Shown: positions 43,337-52,759, numbered from the stretch's first letter. The stretch is 64,000 bases of DNA from Trinickia violacea (GCF_005280735.1 NZ_CP040077.1:2418001-2482000); one strand, 5' to 3'. Numbers and translations: made by a program. Notes: generated by a model from the sequence alone, not told the origin.

Positions 43337-44161
43337 ATGTGCCTGATCGTCTTCGACTGGCGGCCCGCTGCCGTTCACGGCCCGCTGCTCACGCTGACCG
43401 CCAATCGCGACGAATACTTACGGCGCACGGCCGATCCGCTCGCGTGGTGGGCTGATGCGCCTGCTCTCCTCGCCGGACGCGATCTCGCAGCGGGCGGGAC
43501 CTGGCTGGGCGTGTCGCGCGACGGACGTTTCGCGGCGCTGACCAACTACCGCGCGCCGAACGACATGCGCCCGGACGCGCCCACGCGCGGCACGCTCGTA
43601 TCGGCGTATCTGCGGGGCGCCCCGCTCGCGCCGCTCGACTACCTTCATCGCGTCGCCGAACACGGCGCGGCCTACAACGGCTTCAATCTGCTCGCCGGCG
43701 ATTTCACGCGGCGCGAACTGGGCTGGTATTGCAACCGATCGTCCGCCGCGCCGATCCTGCTCGATACCGGCGTGCACGCGATCTCGAACGCGGTGCTCGA
43801 TACGCCGTGGCCGAAGCTCGTGAGAAAACGCGATGAATTGCGCCGGCTGCTCGAGCGCGATCCGGCGCCGCCGCTCGCTTCGCTGATTGAATTGATGCGC
43901 GACCCACGCACGGCTCACGACGACGAATTGCCGTCGACGGGCCTCCCCCTGGAGCGGGAACGCGCGCTGTCGGCGGCTTTCATCGAGACACCGGAATACG
44001 GCACGCGCGGCACGACGGCGCTGCGGGTGAACGCGCGCGATGCGGGATTCTCAGTCGATATCGTCGAACGCAGCGATGACGACGGCACGCATCAACTCGT
44101 GCGGCCCGGCAACTTCGAGCGGTCGTTTGCCTTCGAGATCGAGCGAAACGCACTCGGCTAA
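43337..44161 (+). CDS. NRDE/TANGO2-family protein
   Basis: A 274-residue protein beginning MCLIVFDWRP, with the name-giving motif in LTANRDEYLRR and further conserved GGTWLGVSRDGRFAALTN. Residue C2 and the NRDE motif resemble an N-terminal nucleophile hydrolase fold. The human homologue TANGO2 affects heme and lipid handling; bacterial function is unknown. It lies 10 bp after ygfZ in the same direction, so probably one transcript. Confidence 0.92.
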   Translation: MCLIVFDWRPAAVHGPLLTLTANRDEYLRRTADPLAWWADAPALLAGRDLAAGGTWLGVSRDGRFAALTNYRAPNDMRPDAPTRGTLVSAYLRGAPLAPLDYLHRVAEHGAAYNGFNLLAGDFTRRELGWYCNRSSAAPILLDTGVHAISNAVLDTPWPKLVRKRDELRRLLERDPAPPLASLIELMRDPRTAHDDELPSTGLPLERERALSAAFIETPEYGTRGTTALRVNARDAGFSVDIVERSDDDGTHQLVRPGNFERSFAFEIERNALG

Positions 44162-44233
44162 AGCGCGCTCGCGCAGCGTTTCGTCCCATGAGCGGCTATC
44201 GCGCTGCACGCGCGCTCATTGAGCACGAAACCC

Positions 44234-44689
44234 TCAAGCCTCCGCCTCCGGCCCGCGCAGCACGCGCACCATCTGGACGTGCGGTATGCCGGCCTCCACG
44301 AACTCCTCCCCGATGACCGCGAAGCCGTGCCGTAGATAAAACGACACCGCGGAACGCTGAGCATACAGCTCGACATGCGCGTCGCCGCGCTGCTGGGCAT
44401 GGCCGATCAGCGTTTCGAGCACGCTCGAACCGACGCCGCCGCGCCTCGCTTCCCGAAGCACCGCCACACGGCCGATCGCCCCCGTCGCCAGCAAGCGGCC
44501 CGTGCCGACCGGATGACGCTCGCCGCGCCGCTCGCTGTATGCGACGGCATGCAGCGCATCGGTGTCGGCCGCGTCCCATTCGAGGTCCGCGGGAATTTGC
44601 TGCTCGCGCACGAAGACGGCGTCGCGCACGCGCGCGGCGTCGAGACCGAGCGTCGCCCAGTCGCCTACGTGCAGGATGATCTTGCTCAT
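44234..44689 (-). CDS. GNAT N-acetyltransferase (ElaA/YjdJ-like)
   Basis: A 151-residue acetyltransferase. Acetyl-CoA loop AVLREARRGGVGSSVLETLI and the C-terminal YLRHGFAVIGEEFVEAGIPH are typical, with VRDAVFVREQQIPADLEWD near the start as in the ElaA-like branch. The substrate is unknown. It is on the same strand as the hydrolase gene upstream, with a 55-bp gap. Confidence 0.87.
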   Translation of the reverse strand: MSKIILHVGDWATLGLDAARVRDAVFVREQQIPADLEWDAADTDALHAVAYSERRGERHPVGTGRLLATGAIGRVAVLREARRGGVGSSVLETLIGHAQQRGDAHVELYAQRSAVSFYLRHGFAVIGEEFVEAGIPHVQMVRVLRGPEAEA

Positions 44690-44744
44690 CGACCTCTCCC
44701 CGGCGCACGCGCGTCACGCGCGGCACACGCCGTCTTTGCCAACG

Positions 44745-45704
44745 TCAATCCGTCTCGAACGCGATGCGCAGCGCCGCCGCCGCTTCGGCGTGCGCGCGCG
44801 CCACCTCCGGCACGAAGCCGCCCATCTTGAAGAATTCGTGAATCATGCCCGCATAGCGCTTGAGCGTCACGACGTTGCCCAGCGCCGAGAGCTTCCCGGC
44901 GTACGCCTCGCCTTCGTCCGAAAGCGGATCGAATTCGGCCGTCGCGATCCACGCGGGAGCCAAGCCGCTGAACGACGGCGCAGCGCGCGTGCCGTCGAGC
45001 GGCGCGAAGCGCCAGTCGTCGCGATCGGACGCATCGCGCAGATACTGCCCGAAAAACCACTGAATCGTCTCGCCGGACAATAAAAAACCGTCGCCGAGGC
45101 GCAGATGCGAATCCGTCTCCTGGTGCCCGGTCGTGCCGGGATAGATCAGGAGCTGCAGCGCGAGCCCGAGCCCGGCGTCGCGGGCGAGCACGGCGCACAC
45201 CGTCGCCAGCGTGCCGCCGGCGCTGTCGCCGCCGACGGCGAGGCGCGTCGCATCGACGCCGTACGTCAGCGCGTTTTCGGCGAGCCAGCTGAGCGCGTCG
45301 AAGGCATCGTCGACGGCGGTCGGAAACTTGTGCTCGGGCGCCAAGCGATAGTCGACCGACAGCACGGCGCAACGCGCATCGCGCGCGAACATGCGGCACA
45401 GCGCGTCGTGCGTGTCGACGCTGCCGACCGTGAAGCCGCCGCCGTGGAAGTAGACGAGCGCAGGCGCCGGTTCCGCCCAGCTCGGCTCGGCAGGCTGATA
45501 AAGCCGCGCGCGGATGTGCGCGCCGTCGCGCGTCGGCACCTTGAGATCGTCGACGGAGAACATCTTCGCCGCAGCGATTTCGAGAATCGGCGCGCTCTTC
45601 TCATAGGACGCGCGCGCGGCCTGCGGCGTCAGGTCGTGATAGGCGGGACGCTTCGCACGCGCAATCATGTCGAGCACCTGCCCGACCTTGGGGTTGAGCG
45701 GCAT
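44745..45704 (-). CDS. Alpha/beta hydrolase (hormone-sensitive-lipase type esterase)
   Basis: A 319-residue esterase with the oxyanion motif HGGG at 87-90 and nucleophile S161 in GDSAGG (159-164). The catalytic Asp and His are expected in the text EFDPLSDEG and GMIHEFFKMGG. Family IV bacterial lipolytic enzymes hydrolyse short- to medium-chain esters. It begins 2 bp after the SDR stop, last but one in a run of tightly spaced minus-strand genes. Confidence 0.9.
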   Translation of the reverse strand: MPLNPKVGQVLDMIARAKRPAYHDLTPQAARASYEKSAPILEIAAAKMFSVDDLKVPTRDGAHIRARLYQPAEPSWAEPAPALVYFHGGGFTVGSVDTHDALCRMFARDARCAVLSVDYRLAPEHKFPTAVDDAFDALSWLAENALTYGVDATRLAVGGDSAGGTLATVCAVLARDAGLGLALQLLIYPGTTGHQETDSHLRLGDGFLLSGETIQWFFGQYLRDASDRDDWRFAPLDGTRAAPSFSGLAPAWIATAEFDPLSDEGEAYAGKLSALGNVVTLKRYAGMIHEFFKMGGFVPEVARAHAEAAAALRIAFETD

Positions 45705-45706
45705 CG

Positions 45707-46582
45707 TTAATCGCGGACTTCGGGTTTGAGCGCGGGTTTGAGCGAATACGGATCGGTCGGCGCGCGCATCTGTTCGATATCCTCATGACGCAGCCGCACG
45801 CTCTCCAAAATGCTCGGATGCGTGATGATATAGAAACGCCGCTCGCGAATCGCGTCGAACGTGAGCTCGGCGACATCGTCGGCCGACAGCTTGCCGCCGC
45901 GTACCGCCTTCTGAAGCTGCCTGCCGGCGAGGACCTGCGACGCCGTCACGGGCGCATCGTTGCGCAATTCGGCTGGACGCGCGCGCTCGGCATCGGCGAT
46001 GCCGGTCGGCACGAAGGCCGGGCACAGCAGCGAGCAGCCCACGGGACCGCCCGCATTGCGCAAGTCGTGAAAGAGCGTCTCGGTCAACGCCACGACCGCG
46101 TGTTTCGACGCGTTGTAGATGCCCATCGACGGCGGCGACAGCAAGCCCGCCACCGAGGCCGTGTTGACGATATGCGCGGGCTCGTTCTGCCGCAGCATGA
46201 TCGGCGTGAAGACGCGTACGCCGTGCGCGACGCCCATCACGTTGACGCCGAACACCCAGGCCCAGTCGTTCGCGCTGCTTTCCCACAGGAAGCCACCCGC
46301 GCCGACGCCCGCGTTGTTGAAGAGCAGATGCGCCTTGCCGAAGGCGTCGAGCGCGCGTTGCGCGAGCGCTTCGACCGCGTTGCCGTTCGACACGTCGGTC
46401 GGTACGCCGATCGCTTCGACGCCCTGCGCGGTGAGCGCGTCGACGACCTCGGCAAGCGCGCGCGCATCAACATCCGCCAGCACGAGCTTCATGCCGAGCG
46501 CGGCGCCCTTCGCCGCGAATGCCCGGCCGAAGCCGCTCGCCGCGCCGGTAATGACCGCGACCTTGCCTGCGAAATGCTCCAT
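45707..46582 (-). CDS. Short-chain dehydrogenase/reductase (SDR)
   Basis: A 291-residue NAD(P)-dependent oxidoreductase starting MEHFAGKVAVITGAASGFGR (ATG 46582; the frame is open further upstream but that part shadows the next gene). Cofactor loop TGAASGFG, NNAG motif at about 89-92, catalytic S143, Y156 and K160 (YNASKHA). The substrate is a hydroxy or keto compound not identifiable from sequence. It is between the CurA-like reductase (11 bp) and the esterase (2 bp), so all three are cotranscribed. Confidence 0.92.
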   Translation of the reverse strand: MEHFAGKVAVITGAASGFGRAFAAKGAALGMKLVLADVDARALAEVVDALTAQGVEAIGVPTDVSNGNAVEALAQRALDAFGKAHLLFNNAGVGAGGFLWESSANDWAWVFGVNVMGVAHGVRVFTPIMLRQNEPAHIVNTASVAGLLSPPSMGIYNASKHAVVALTETLFHDLRNAGGPVGCSLLCPAFVPTGIADAERARPAELRNDAPVTASQVLAGRQLQKAVRGGKLSADDVAELTFDAIRERRFYIITHPSILESVRLRHEDIEQMRAPTDPYSLKPALKPEVRD

Positions 46583-46593
46583 CTCGTCTCCGA

Positions 46594-47601
46594 TCAAATC
46601 AGCTTGACGAGCTGCTTGCCGAAATTCTTGCCGGTCAAGAGCCCCATGAACGCTTCCGGGGCGCTTTCGAGCCCTTGCGAAATCGTCTCGCGATACTGCA
46701 GTTTCTTTTGCGCGACGAGTCCGCCGAGTTCGCGCAGCGCTTCGGGCCAGACATCGAGGTGCTCGAGGATGATGAAGCCCTGCACCAAAAGGCGCGAGCG
46801 CAGGAGGATGGAGGGCTGCGTAATCGGTGTGGGCTCGCCGTTGTAGCCCGCGATCATCCCGCAGAGCGCGATCCGGCCGAACGCATTCATGCGCGCGAGC
46901 GTGGCGTTGAGCACTTCGCCGCCGACGTTCTCGAAGTACCCGTCGATGCCGTCCGGCGTCGCCGCCTTCAGGTCTGGGTACAGATTGCCGGCCTTGTAGT
47001 CGACGCAGGCGTCGAAGCCGAGCGTCTCGACCACGTAGCGGCATTTGTCGGGCCCGCCCGCGATGCCGACCGCGCGGCACCCCGCCAACTTGGCCAGCTG
47101 CCCCACGACGCCGCCGACCGCGCCGCTCGCCGCGCTCACGACGATCGTCTGCCCGGCGCGCGGCGCGATGATCTTGTTCAGGCCGTACCAGGCCGTCACG
47201 CCCGGCATGCCGACCACGCCGAGATAGGCGGAAAGCGGCACGTGCGTGTCGTCGACTTTATGCAGGCCGACGCCGTCTGACGTGCCGTACTCCTGCCAGC
47301 CGAGCGCCCCGACCACCTTGTCGCCGACGGCGAACGCGGGGTGGTTCGATTCGACCACTTCGCCCACCGTGCCGCCGATCATCACTTCGTTGAGCGGCTG
47401 CGGCTCGGCATACGACTTCGCATCGCTCATGCGTCCGCGCATGTAAGGGTCGAGCGACAGATAGTGATTGCGCACGCGGACCTGACCGGGACCGAGCGCG
47501 CCAAGGGGCGTTTCGACGAGCTTGAAGTTGTCGGGCGTGACCGCGCCTTGCGGACGCGATACGAGCAGAATCTGGCGATTGGTTTGGGTCATGTCAGTCA
47601 T
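46594..47601 (-). CDS. NADP-dependent oxidoreductase (CurA/LTB4DH type)
   Basis: A 335-residue zinc-free medium-chain reductase. Signatures: LSLDPYMRGRM near the N-terminus, VVSAASGAVGGVVGQLAKLA for NADPH binding, and YFENVGGEVLNATLARM. The family reduces the C=C bond of alpha,beta-unsaturated carbonyls such as curcumin, 2-alkenals or oxidised lipid products. It is followed by the SDR, consistent with a two-step carbonyl detoxification, which is inference. Confidence 0.92.
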   Translation of the reverse strand: MTDMTQTNRQILLVSRPQGAVTPDNFKLVETPLGALGPGQVRVRNHYLSLDPYMRGRMSDAKSYAEPQPLNEVMIGGTVGEVVESNHPAFAVGDKVVGALGWQEYGTSDGVGLHKVDDTHVPLSAYLGVVGMPGVTAWYGLNKIIAPRAGQTIVVSAASGAVGGVVGQLAKLAGCRAVGIAGGPDKCRYVVETLGFDACVDYKAGNLYPDLKAATPDGIDGYFENVGGEVLNATLARMNAFGRIALCGMIAGYNGEPTPITQPSILLRSRLLVQGFIILEHLDVWPEALRELGGLVAQKKLQYRETISQGLESAPEAFMGLLTGKNFGKQLVKLI

Positions 47602-47622
47602 CCTCCTTCGTTGTCTTTGGTG

Positions 47623-48120
47623 TCAGCCGTCGCTCGGACCGGGCTTGACGGGTGGCGCGCGGCGCCGGCGCTGCTCGACGACATCGCGGCCCACGGCGAG
47701 CCGGCGCATGTACTTGAACGTGCCGAGCGCCTTCGCGACGAAATGGCCTTCGCTGTCGCGGACCTCGCCTTCGCAATAGGCCATGGTGGTCGAACGGTGC
47801 AGCACGCGGCCGAACGCGCGCAGCTCGCCGCGGCCCGGCTGCATGAAGTTCACTTTCATTTCCACGGTAACGACGCCGACGCCCTCATCCGCGAGACTGC
47901 GTGCCGCGGTGGCGAGCGCGACGTCGGCGAGCGTCATCGTGATCCCGCCGTGCGCGACGTCCCAGGTGTTCAAGTGCGTGTCGGCGAGCGTCAGCGCGAG
48001 CTCGCTCGCGCCGTTCGCAGCCGTTACGAGACGCACGCCGAGGTGATCGACGAACGGACTTTCGATGGCGGGCGGCGCCTGCGAGACGTTGGGCTTGGCG
48101 GGGTTTTGGGGATCGCTCAT
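47623..48120 (-). CDS. PaaI/hotdog-fold thioesterase
   Basis: A 165-residue hotdog protein. The active-site stretch is LNTWDVAHGGITMTLADVA, with the conserved HGG pattern, then VTVEMKVNFMQPGRG. Such enzymes hydrolyse acyl- or aryl-CoA thioesters in the cytosol. It is first in the minus-strand run PaaI-like, CurA-like, SDR, esterase (21-, 11- and 2-bp gaps), suggesting one operon for acyl or carbonyl compound breakdown. The C-terminal 25 residues are basic. Confidence 0.88.
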   Translation of the reverse strand: MSDPQNPAKPNVSQAPPAIESPFVDHLGVRLVTAANGASELALTLADTHLNTWDVAHGGITMTLADVALATAARSLADEGVGVVTVEMKVNFMQPGRGELRAFGRVLHRSTTMAYCEGEVRDSEGHFVAKALGTFKYMRRLAVGRDVVEQRRRRAPPVKPGPSDG

Positions 48121-48196
48121 CGCGGGATTCTTGATGATGGTTGCAGCAACTCGCGAAATGATAACCGCATCCCTACACCGGGCAACGAAGGCGGGT

Positions 48197-49201
48197 TCAA
48201 TCCAACCCCAAGTGCGCCCGGATCGCCGGCATCATCCGCTCGACGGCCGCGCGACCCTCGGCGATCGCCGGCGCCGCGCGATGAAAATCGAAGATGCTCA
48301 TGCCGCCCAAGCGCGGCTGAATCAGGATGTCGGCCGGCTCGCCCGCGAGGCGGCTGCGCGTGATGCGCACCTGCATGATGTCGATGCTCTGCGCCATCGA
48401 GCTCAGCACTGACGGCACGCGTGCGCTCGGCTCGGGCGACGTTTCCGCGTCGCCGTCGACATAGTCAGGATTGGGCTGCAGCCACTTCGGCCACGGCTTG
48501 CCGTTGCGCCGCAGGCTGCCGGGCGGCGGCGCATCGGGATCGACCGCCGGCGGCTCGCCAACCAGGCCGCCCAGATCGCGCCCGTTCAAAAGGTCGTTGG
48601 TCAGATCGATCGCGATCACGAAATCGGCGCGCATCGCGCGCGCGGCGGAAACCGGGACCGGGTTGGACAAACCGCCGTCCACGAGCCACACGCCCTCGTG
48701 CCAGACCGGCGTAAACAGACCCGGAATCGCGATCGACGCGCGCACGGCGTCCACGACACTGCCGTCCTGCAGCCAGATCTCGCGGCCCGTATCGAGCTCG
48801 GTCGCGACCGCGGCATACGGCATCTTCAGCGCGCCGATCTCCGATCCGTTGAATCGATTCGCGAAGACCTGAATCACCTTCTTGCCGCCTAGCAGGCCGC
48901 CCGAAATCTGCAGATCCAGAAGCCGCACGACAGTCTGCCAAGTCAGGCGCGACACCCATTCCTCGAGCCAGTCGAGGTCGCCGTTCGCGTACACGGCGCC
49001 GACGAGCGCACCGATCGACGTGCCGCACACGACGTCCGGCCGAACGCCGGCTTCGAGCAGGGCGCGAATCGCGCCGATATGGGCCCAGCCTCGCGCGGCG
49101 CCGCCGCCCAAGACGAGTCCGATGCGGGGCGCGCGGGTCAGACGTCGCATAGCGCGCCCTCCCGCCTGCTCATCACCCCCAAGTCGGGAAAAGAAACGCA
49201 T
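48197..49201 (-). CDS. Patatin-like phospholipase (RssA/NTE type)
   Basis: A 334-residue protein starting MRFFSRLGGDEQ (ATG 49201; an upstream frame to 49378 is not family-like). Oxyanion loop GGGAARG at 32-38, nucleophile S62 in GTSIG and catalytic D175 in DGG form the Ser-Asp dyad. It should hydrolyse phospholipids or lysophospholipids at the inner face of the membrane. The C-terminus has the long Pro-rich region typical of the Burkholderia form. It precedes the thioesterase gene by 76 bp on the same strand. Confidence 0.9.
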   Translation of the reverse strand: MRFFSRLGGDEQAGGRAMRRLTRAPRIGLVLGGGAARGWAHIGAIRALLEAGVRPDVVCGTSIGALVGAVYANGDLDWLEEWVSRLTWQTVVRLLDLQISGGLLGGKKVIQVFANRFNGSEIGALKMPYAAVATELDTGREIWLQDGSVVDAVRASIAIPGLFTPVWHEGVWLVDGGLSNPVPVSAARAMRADFVIAIDLTNDLLNGRDLGGLVGEPPAVDPDAPPPGSLRRNGKPWPKWLQPNPDYVDGDAETSPEPSARVPSVLSSMAQSIDIMQVRITRSRLAGEPADILIQPRLGGMSIFDFHRAAPAIAEGRAAVERMMPAIRAHLGLD

Positions 49202-49542
49202 GACAGGCTCAAATTCATCGTTATGTCCGTATTGTGACTCTGGATATCGAACCGCGCTGGCGCGCGTCGCAGCGGTGCGCTGCCTGCCGCACATACGATG
49301 CGGCTCGAAGCGTGCGTGATGGGTGCACATCGACCGCTCGCGGTTAATGCAATCCTTGCCGCTCGAAATCGTACACAAACGATTCCCGTGCTGCCTTGAA
49401 CCGGGCTACTAATCAGGCGCCAAAAGCTGGCGCGCCACGTCCTCACGGCTTTCAAATCGTCAGCTTCCAGTAGACCGGGTATCGCCGACTTGGCATGCGT
49501 TACCGATCTGCCCTACATTTCGAGGCAAAACCGGGAGACCCC
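49202..49542. other. Divergent region between patatin and permease genes
   Basis: No gene, riboswitch consensus or strong hairpin recognised. It must hold the promoters of both genes; I could not assign -35/-10 pairs with confidence. Confidence 0.4.
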
Positions 49543-51513
49543 ATGGCCGCCTTCGGCAAGATGTGGCAGTTGATCGTCGGCAAACCGCTCGATCCGCTCG
49601 ATCCCCGCACACGCCACGCGATCGCCGTGACGCCGATCCTCGCCTGGGTCGGGCTCGGCGCGGACGGTCTCTCGTCGTCGTGCTACGGCCCCGAGGAGGC
49701 CTTCCTCGCGCTCGGCCATCACACGCCGCTCGCGCTCTTTCTCGCGGTGGCCACGGCCGCGACCGTCTTCATCATCGCGCTCGGCTACAACCAGGTCATC
49801 GAGCTGTTCCCCACCGGGGGCGGCGGCTATCGCGTCGCGACCGCGCTCTTGGGGCCGCGGCCCGGGCTCGTGTCGGGCGCGGCGCTTCTCGTCGACTACG
49901 TGCTGACGGTGGCGACATCGCTGGCGAGCGGCGTCGATGCATTCTTCAGCCTTTTGCCGGTCGGCGCGCAAGAATTCAAGCTCGCCACCGAATTGATCCT
50001 CATCGTGCTCATGACGGGGCTCAACTTCCGCGGGATGAGGGAATCGATCCTCGTGCTGCTGCCGATTTTCATGGGCTTCGTGGTGCTGCATCTCGGGCTC
50101 ATCGTGTACGGCGTGGCGGTGCACGGCAATCACCTGGGCGGCGTCGTGCCGGGCGCGTTCAGCGAAGCGCACAGCATGTCGCACGCGTTCGGTCCGATCG
50201 TGGTGATCGCGCTCCTGATGCGCGCGTTCTCGCTCGGCGGCGGGACCTATACCGGTCTCGAAGCCGTGTCGAACAACGTCAACATGCTCGCCGAGCCGCG
50301 CGTGCCGAACGGCAAATGGACGATGTTCTACATGGCGACCTCGCTCGCGTTCACCGCCGGCGGCATCATCCTGCTCTACATGCTCTGGAATGCGCAGCCA
50401 GTCGAAGGACAGACGCTCAATGCGGTGGTCTTCGGCAGCGTGATCGACCATATGGGGCTCGGCTCGTCATTCGCGCGGCATGCGCTGCTCGCGGCGGTCC
50501 TCGCGTTCGAGGCGGGCTTGCTGCTCGTCGGCGCGCAAACGGGCTTTCTCGACGGGCCCGCGGTGCTGTCGAACATGGCGTCGGATTCCTGGGTGCCGCG
50601 CCACTTCCGCGATCTGTCGACGCGGCTCGTGCGGCAGAACGGCATCATCGTGATGGGCGTCGCGAGCCTGTTGATTCTTGGCTGGACACACGGCAACGTC
50701 GACGTGCTCGTCGTGCTCTACAGCATCAACGTGTTCCTCACGTTCAGCTTGTCACTCCTCGGCTTATGCACGTATTGGTGGCAGCACCGCCGCGAAGGCA
50801 AGCATTGGCTCACGCACTTTGCCCTCTCGGCGCTTGGCCTGTCGGTGACGGCGACAGTGCTCGTCATCACGCTGATCGAAAAATTCACGGCGGGCGGTTG
50901 GCTGACGGTGCTGGTCACGAGCGCGGTGATCGCGCTGTGCTTTCTCATCAAGCGTCACTACACGGATACGCGCGCGCAGCTCGCGAAGGAAGATGCGCTC
51001 TTCGCGGGCGCCGCGCCCACCGTCGCCGAACCGGGCCCGGGCAAGCCGGACCCGTCGCTGCCGACCGCGATCCTGCTCGTCGGCAAGCATCGCGGCGCGA
51101 GCATGCACGCGCTCCTCTGGGTGAACCGGCTCTTTCCGGGGCACTTCAAGAACGTGATTTTTCTGGCGGTCGGCGAAGTCGATGCGAAAGCCTACGAAGG
51201 CGCGGAGCATTTGGACCGCTTGCAGAAGACGATCTCGACGGCGCTCGAGTATTACGTGGCGCACTGCCGCCGCAACGGCATGGCGTCGGATTATCGGATC
51301 GCGTTCGGCACGCATCCGATCGGCGAATTCATGAAGCTCGCCGAGACGACCATGGACGAGTTTCCGAACAGCGTCTGCTTCGCGAGCAAGCTGATCTTCA
51401 AGCGCGTCAACTTCCTGACGGCGTGGCTGCACAACCAGACGCCGGTCGAAATTCAGACACGCTTGCATCTGCAGGGCAGGCAGATGGTGTTGCTGCCGAT
51501 GAACGTGGGGTGA
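49543..51513 (+). CDS. APC-superfamily permease, KimA-like
   Basis: A 656-residue inner-membrane transporter with about 12 membrane segments (about 25-440) and a 200-residue cytosolic C-terminal part. Family signs: ILAWVGLGADGLSSSCYGPE in the first helix break, LFPTGGGGYRVATALLG and SNNVNMLAEPRVPNGKWTM. These match proteins annotated as amino acid permeases, some of which (KimA of Bacillus subtilis) import K+ with protons. The substrate here is unproven. I chose ATG 49543 with gggaga 7 bp upstream; a start 16 codons earlier is possible. Its last 107 bp overlap the 3' end of the opposite-strand lipoprotein gene. Confidence 0.88.
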   Translation: MAAFGKMWQLIVGKPLDPLDPRTRHAIAVTPILAWVGLGADGLSSSCYGPEEAFLALGHHTPLALFLAVATAATVFIIALGYNQVIELFPTGGGGYRVATALLGPRPGLVSGAALLVDYVLTVATSLASGVDAFFSLLPVGAQEFKLATELILIVLMTGLNFRGMRESILVLLPIFMGFVVLHLGLIVYGVAVHGNHLGGVVPGAFSEAHSMSHAFGPIVVIALLMRAFSLGGGTYTGLEAVSNNVNMLAEPRVPNGKWTMFYMATSLAFTAGGIILLYMLWNAQPVEGQTLNAVVFGSVIDHMGLGSSFARHALLAAVLAFEAGLLLVGAQTGFLDGPAVLSNMASDSWVPRHFRDLSTRLVRQNGIIVMGVASLLILGWTHGNVDVLVVLYSINVFLTFSLSLLGLCTYWWQHRREGKHWLTHFALSALGLSVTATVLVITLIEKFTAGGWLTVLVTSAVIALCFLIKRHYTDTRAQLAKEDALFAGAAPTVAEPGPGKPDPSLPTAILLVGKHRGASMHALLWVNRLFPGHFKNVIFLAVGEVDAKAYEGAEHLDRLQKTISTALEYYVAHCRRNGMASDYRIAFGTHPIGEFMKLAETTMDEFPNSVCFASKLIFKRVNFLTAWLHNQTPVEIQTRLHLQGRQMVLLPMNVG

Positions 51514-52759
51514 GCCGGTCGCGCACCCGCGCGATCGCCTCGCGCACATCCGGATCGGATTTCCCAGTCGCCTCGTCCACTTGCTGATAGCGCTTCAACG
51601 CGGCCTCGAGATTCCCGGAACGTTCCTCGCAAGCAGCCACGTTGAACGCGACCGACGTGTTGGCCGGATTCGATGTCACAAACGACGACCACCGCGGACA
51701 CGCATGGTCGAAGCGTCCCGCGCGCGCAAATTCCAATGCCCGGTTGAAAGGCTCGACGGAGCGCGGGTCGAGTCCTGCTATGTCGTCCTTGTACTTTATC
51801 GCGGTCTTTTGCTCGTAGGGTGCGATATCCTCGCGCACCTGCAGCCACGCTTCGCTCATCGCCTGCGCCTTCAACGCCTGATCCGACGCTTCGACGCCCG
51901 CATCGTTGCACCACGTCGAACTCGCCGACGTGGTTTTGGTTTCGTTATAAATGACTTTCCCTCGCCTGAACGCAACCAGGCGCGGGGTCAGCTTGAACGT
52001 CAGCGTCTTGGTGGTGCAGCGAACCTCTTTCGTGTCGCAATCCGAGACCTTGCCCGACGGGCAAAACGTGCGTGCCGCAGTGGAACTCGTTTGGACGATC
52101 GGAAGGATATTGGCCGAGCCGCTATAGACCGCATCGGCGCGCGTTAATGCGCCGTAAGTCTCCACGGACCTGGCGTTCCCCTTCGAAGCCGTTTTCGGAG
52201 CGAGGCTCGAGATCGCCCCCGCAAGCTTCGAGACCGACGCGGGAACACCCGGGATGGCTCCGGAAGCATTCGGAACCGATGGCGCACTCAGGTTCGAAGC
52301 AGCAGTGCGGGCGAGGCTTGATGCCGACGGCACATTGACGTTTGCCGCAGACAAGGCGTTGAGACTCGACAGCGAGTTCAGCGCAAAGTTCGCGACTGAT
52401 TTCGGATCGAGACCAGCCAGCGACTGCGGGTCAAGGCCAGACACCGACGGCGAGCCGTTACCCGATAACGACTGCTGCATCAAATCCACGACCGCCGGGT
52501 CCATCTCGCGCCATTCATAGATGGTGAAATACGAGCGCCCTTCGTAGCGGACCGACGCGAGCAGGCGCTCGAAATCGTCCGTTGCCTCAGCGCCGACGTT
52601 GCCGTCCATCGGAAGCAAGGCGATGCGCCGATAGTGAGCCGCGTCGGACCTTGCTCCATATTGGTTCACTGTGGCAGGCTTCGTCGGCGTTGCGCATCCA
52701 GCCAGCAAAAACGCGCTCGCGAGCCCGATCGGACTCACGATGCGTTTCAAGATATCCAT
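51407..52759 (-). CDS. TPR-like lipoprotein of unknown function
   Basis: A 450-residue lipoprotein starting MDILKRIVSPIGL with lipobox LLAGC (C at 21). Residues about 40-95 resemble small outer-membrane lipoproteins that sense or bind (YRRIALLPMDG). A Ser/Ala/Asn/Leu-rich low-complexity stretch covers about 95-185. Then comes a beta-rich part with cysteines and a C-terminal TPR-like helical pair (FARAGRFDHACPRWSSFVTS; LEAALKRYQQVDEATGKSD). The last 35 residues are Pro/Ser/Ala-rich and antisense to the permease end. No family name is known to me. Confidence 0.8.
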   Translation of the reverse strand: MDILKRIVSPIGLASAFLLAGCATPTKPATVNQYGARSDAAHYRRIALLPMDGNVGAEATDDFERLLASVRYEGRSYFTIYEWREMDPAVVDLMQQSLSGNGSPSVSGLDPQSLAGLDPKSVANFALNSLSSLNALSAANVNVPSASSLARTAASNLSAPSVPNASGAIPGVPASVSKLAGAISSLAPKTASKGNARSVETYGALTRADAVYSGSANILPIVQTSSTAARTFCPSGKVSDCDTKEVRCTTKTLTFKLTPRLVAFRRGKVIYNETKTTSASSTWCNDAGVEASDQALKAQAMSEAWLQVREDIAPYEQKTAIKYKDDIAGLDPRSVEPFNRALEFARAGRFDHACPRWSSFVTSNPANTSVAFNVAACEERSGNLEAALKRYQQVDEATGKSDPDVREAIARVRDRLTPRSSAATPSACPADASVSEFRPASGCAATPSGS

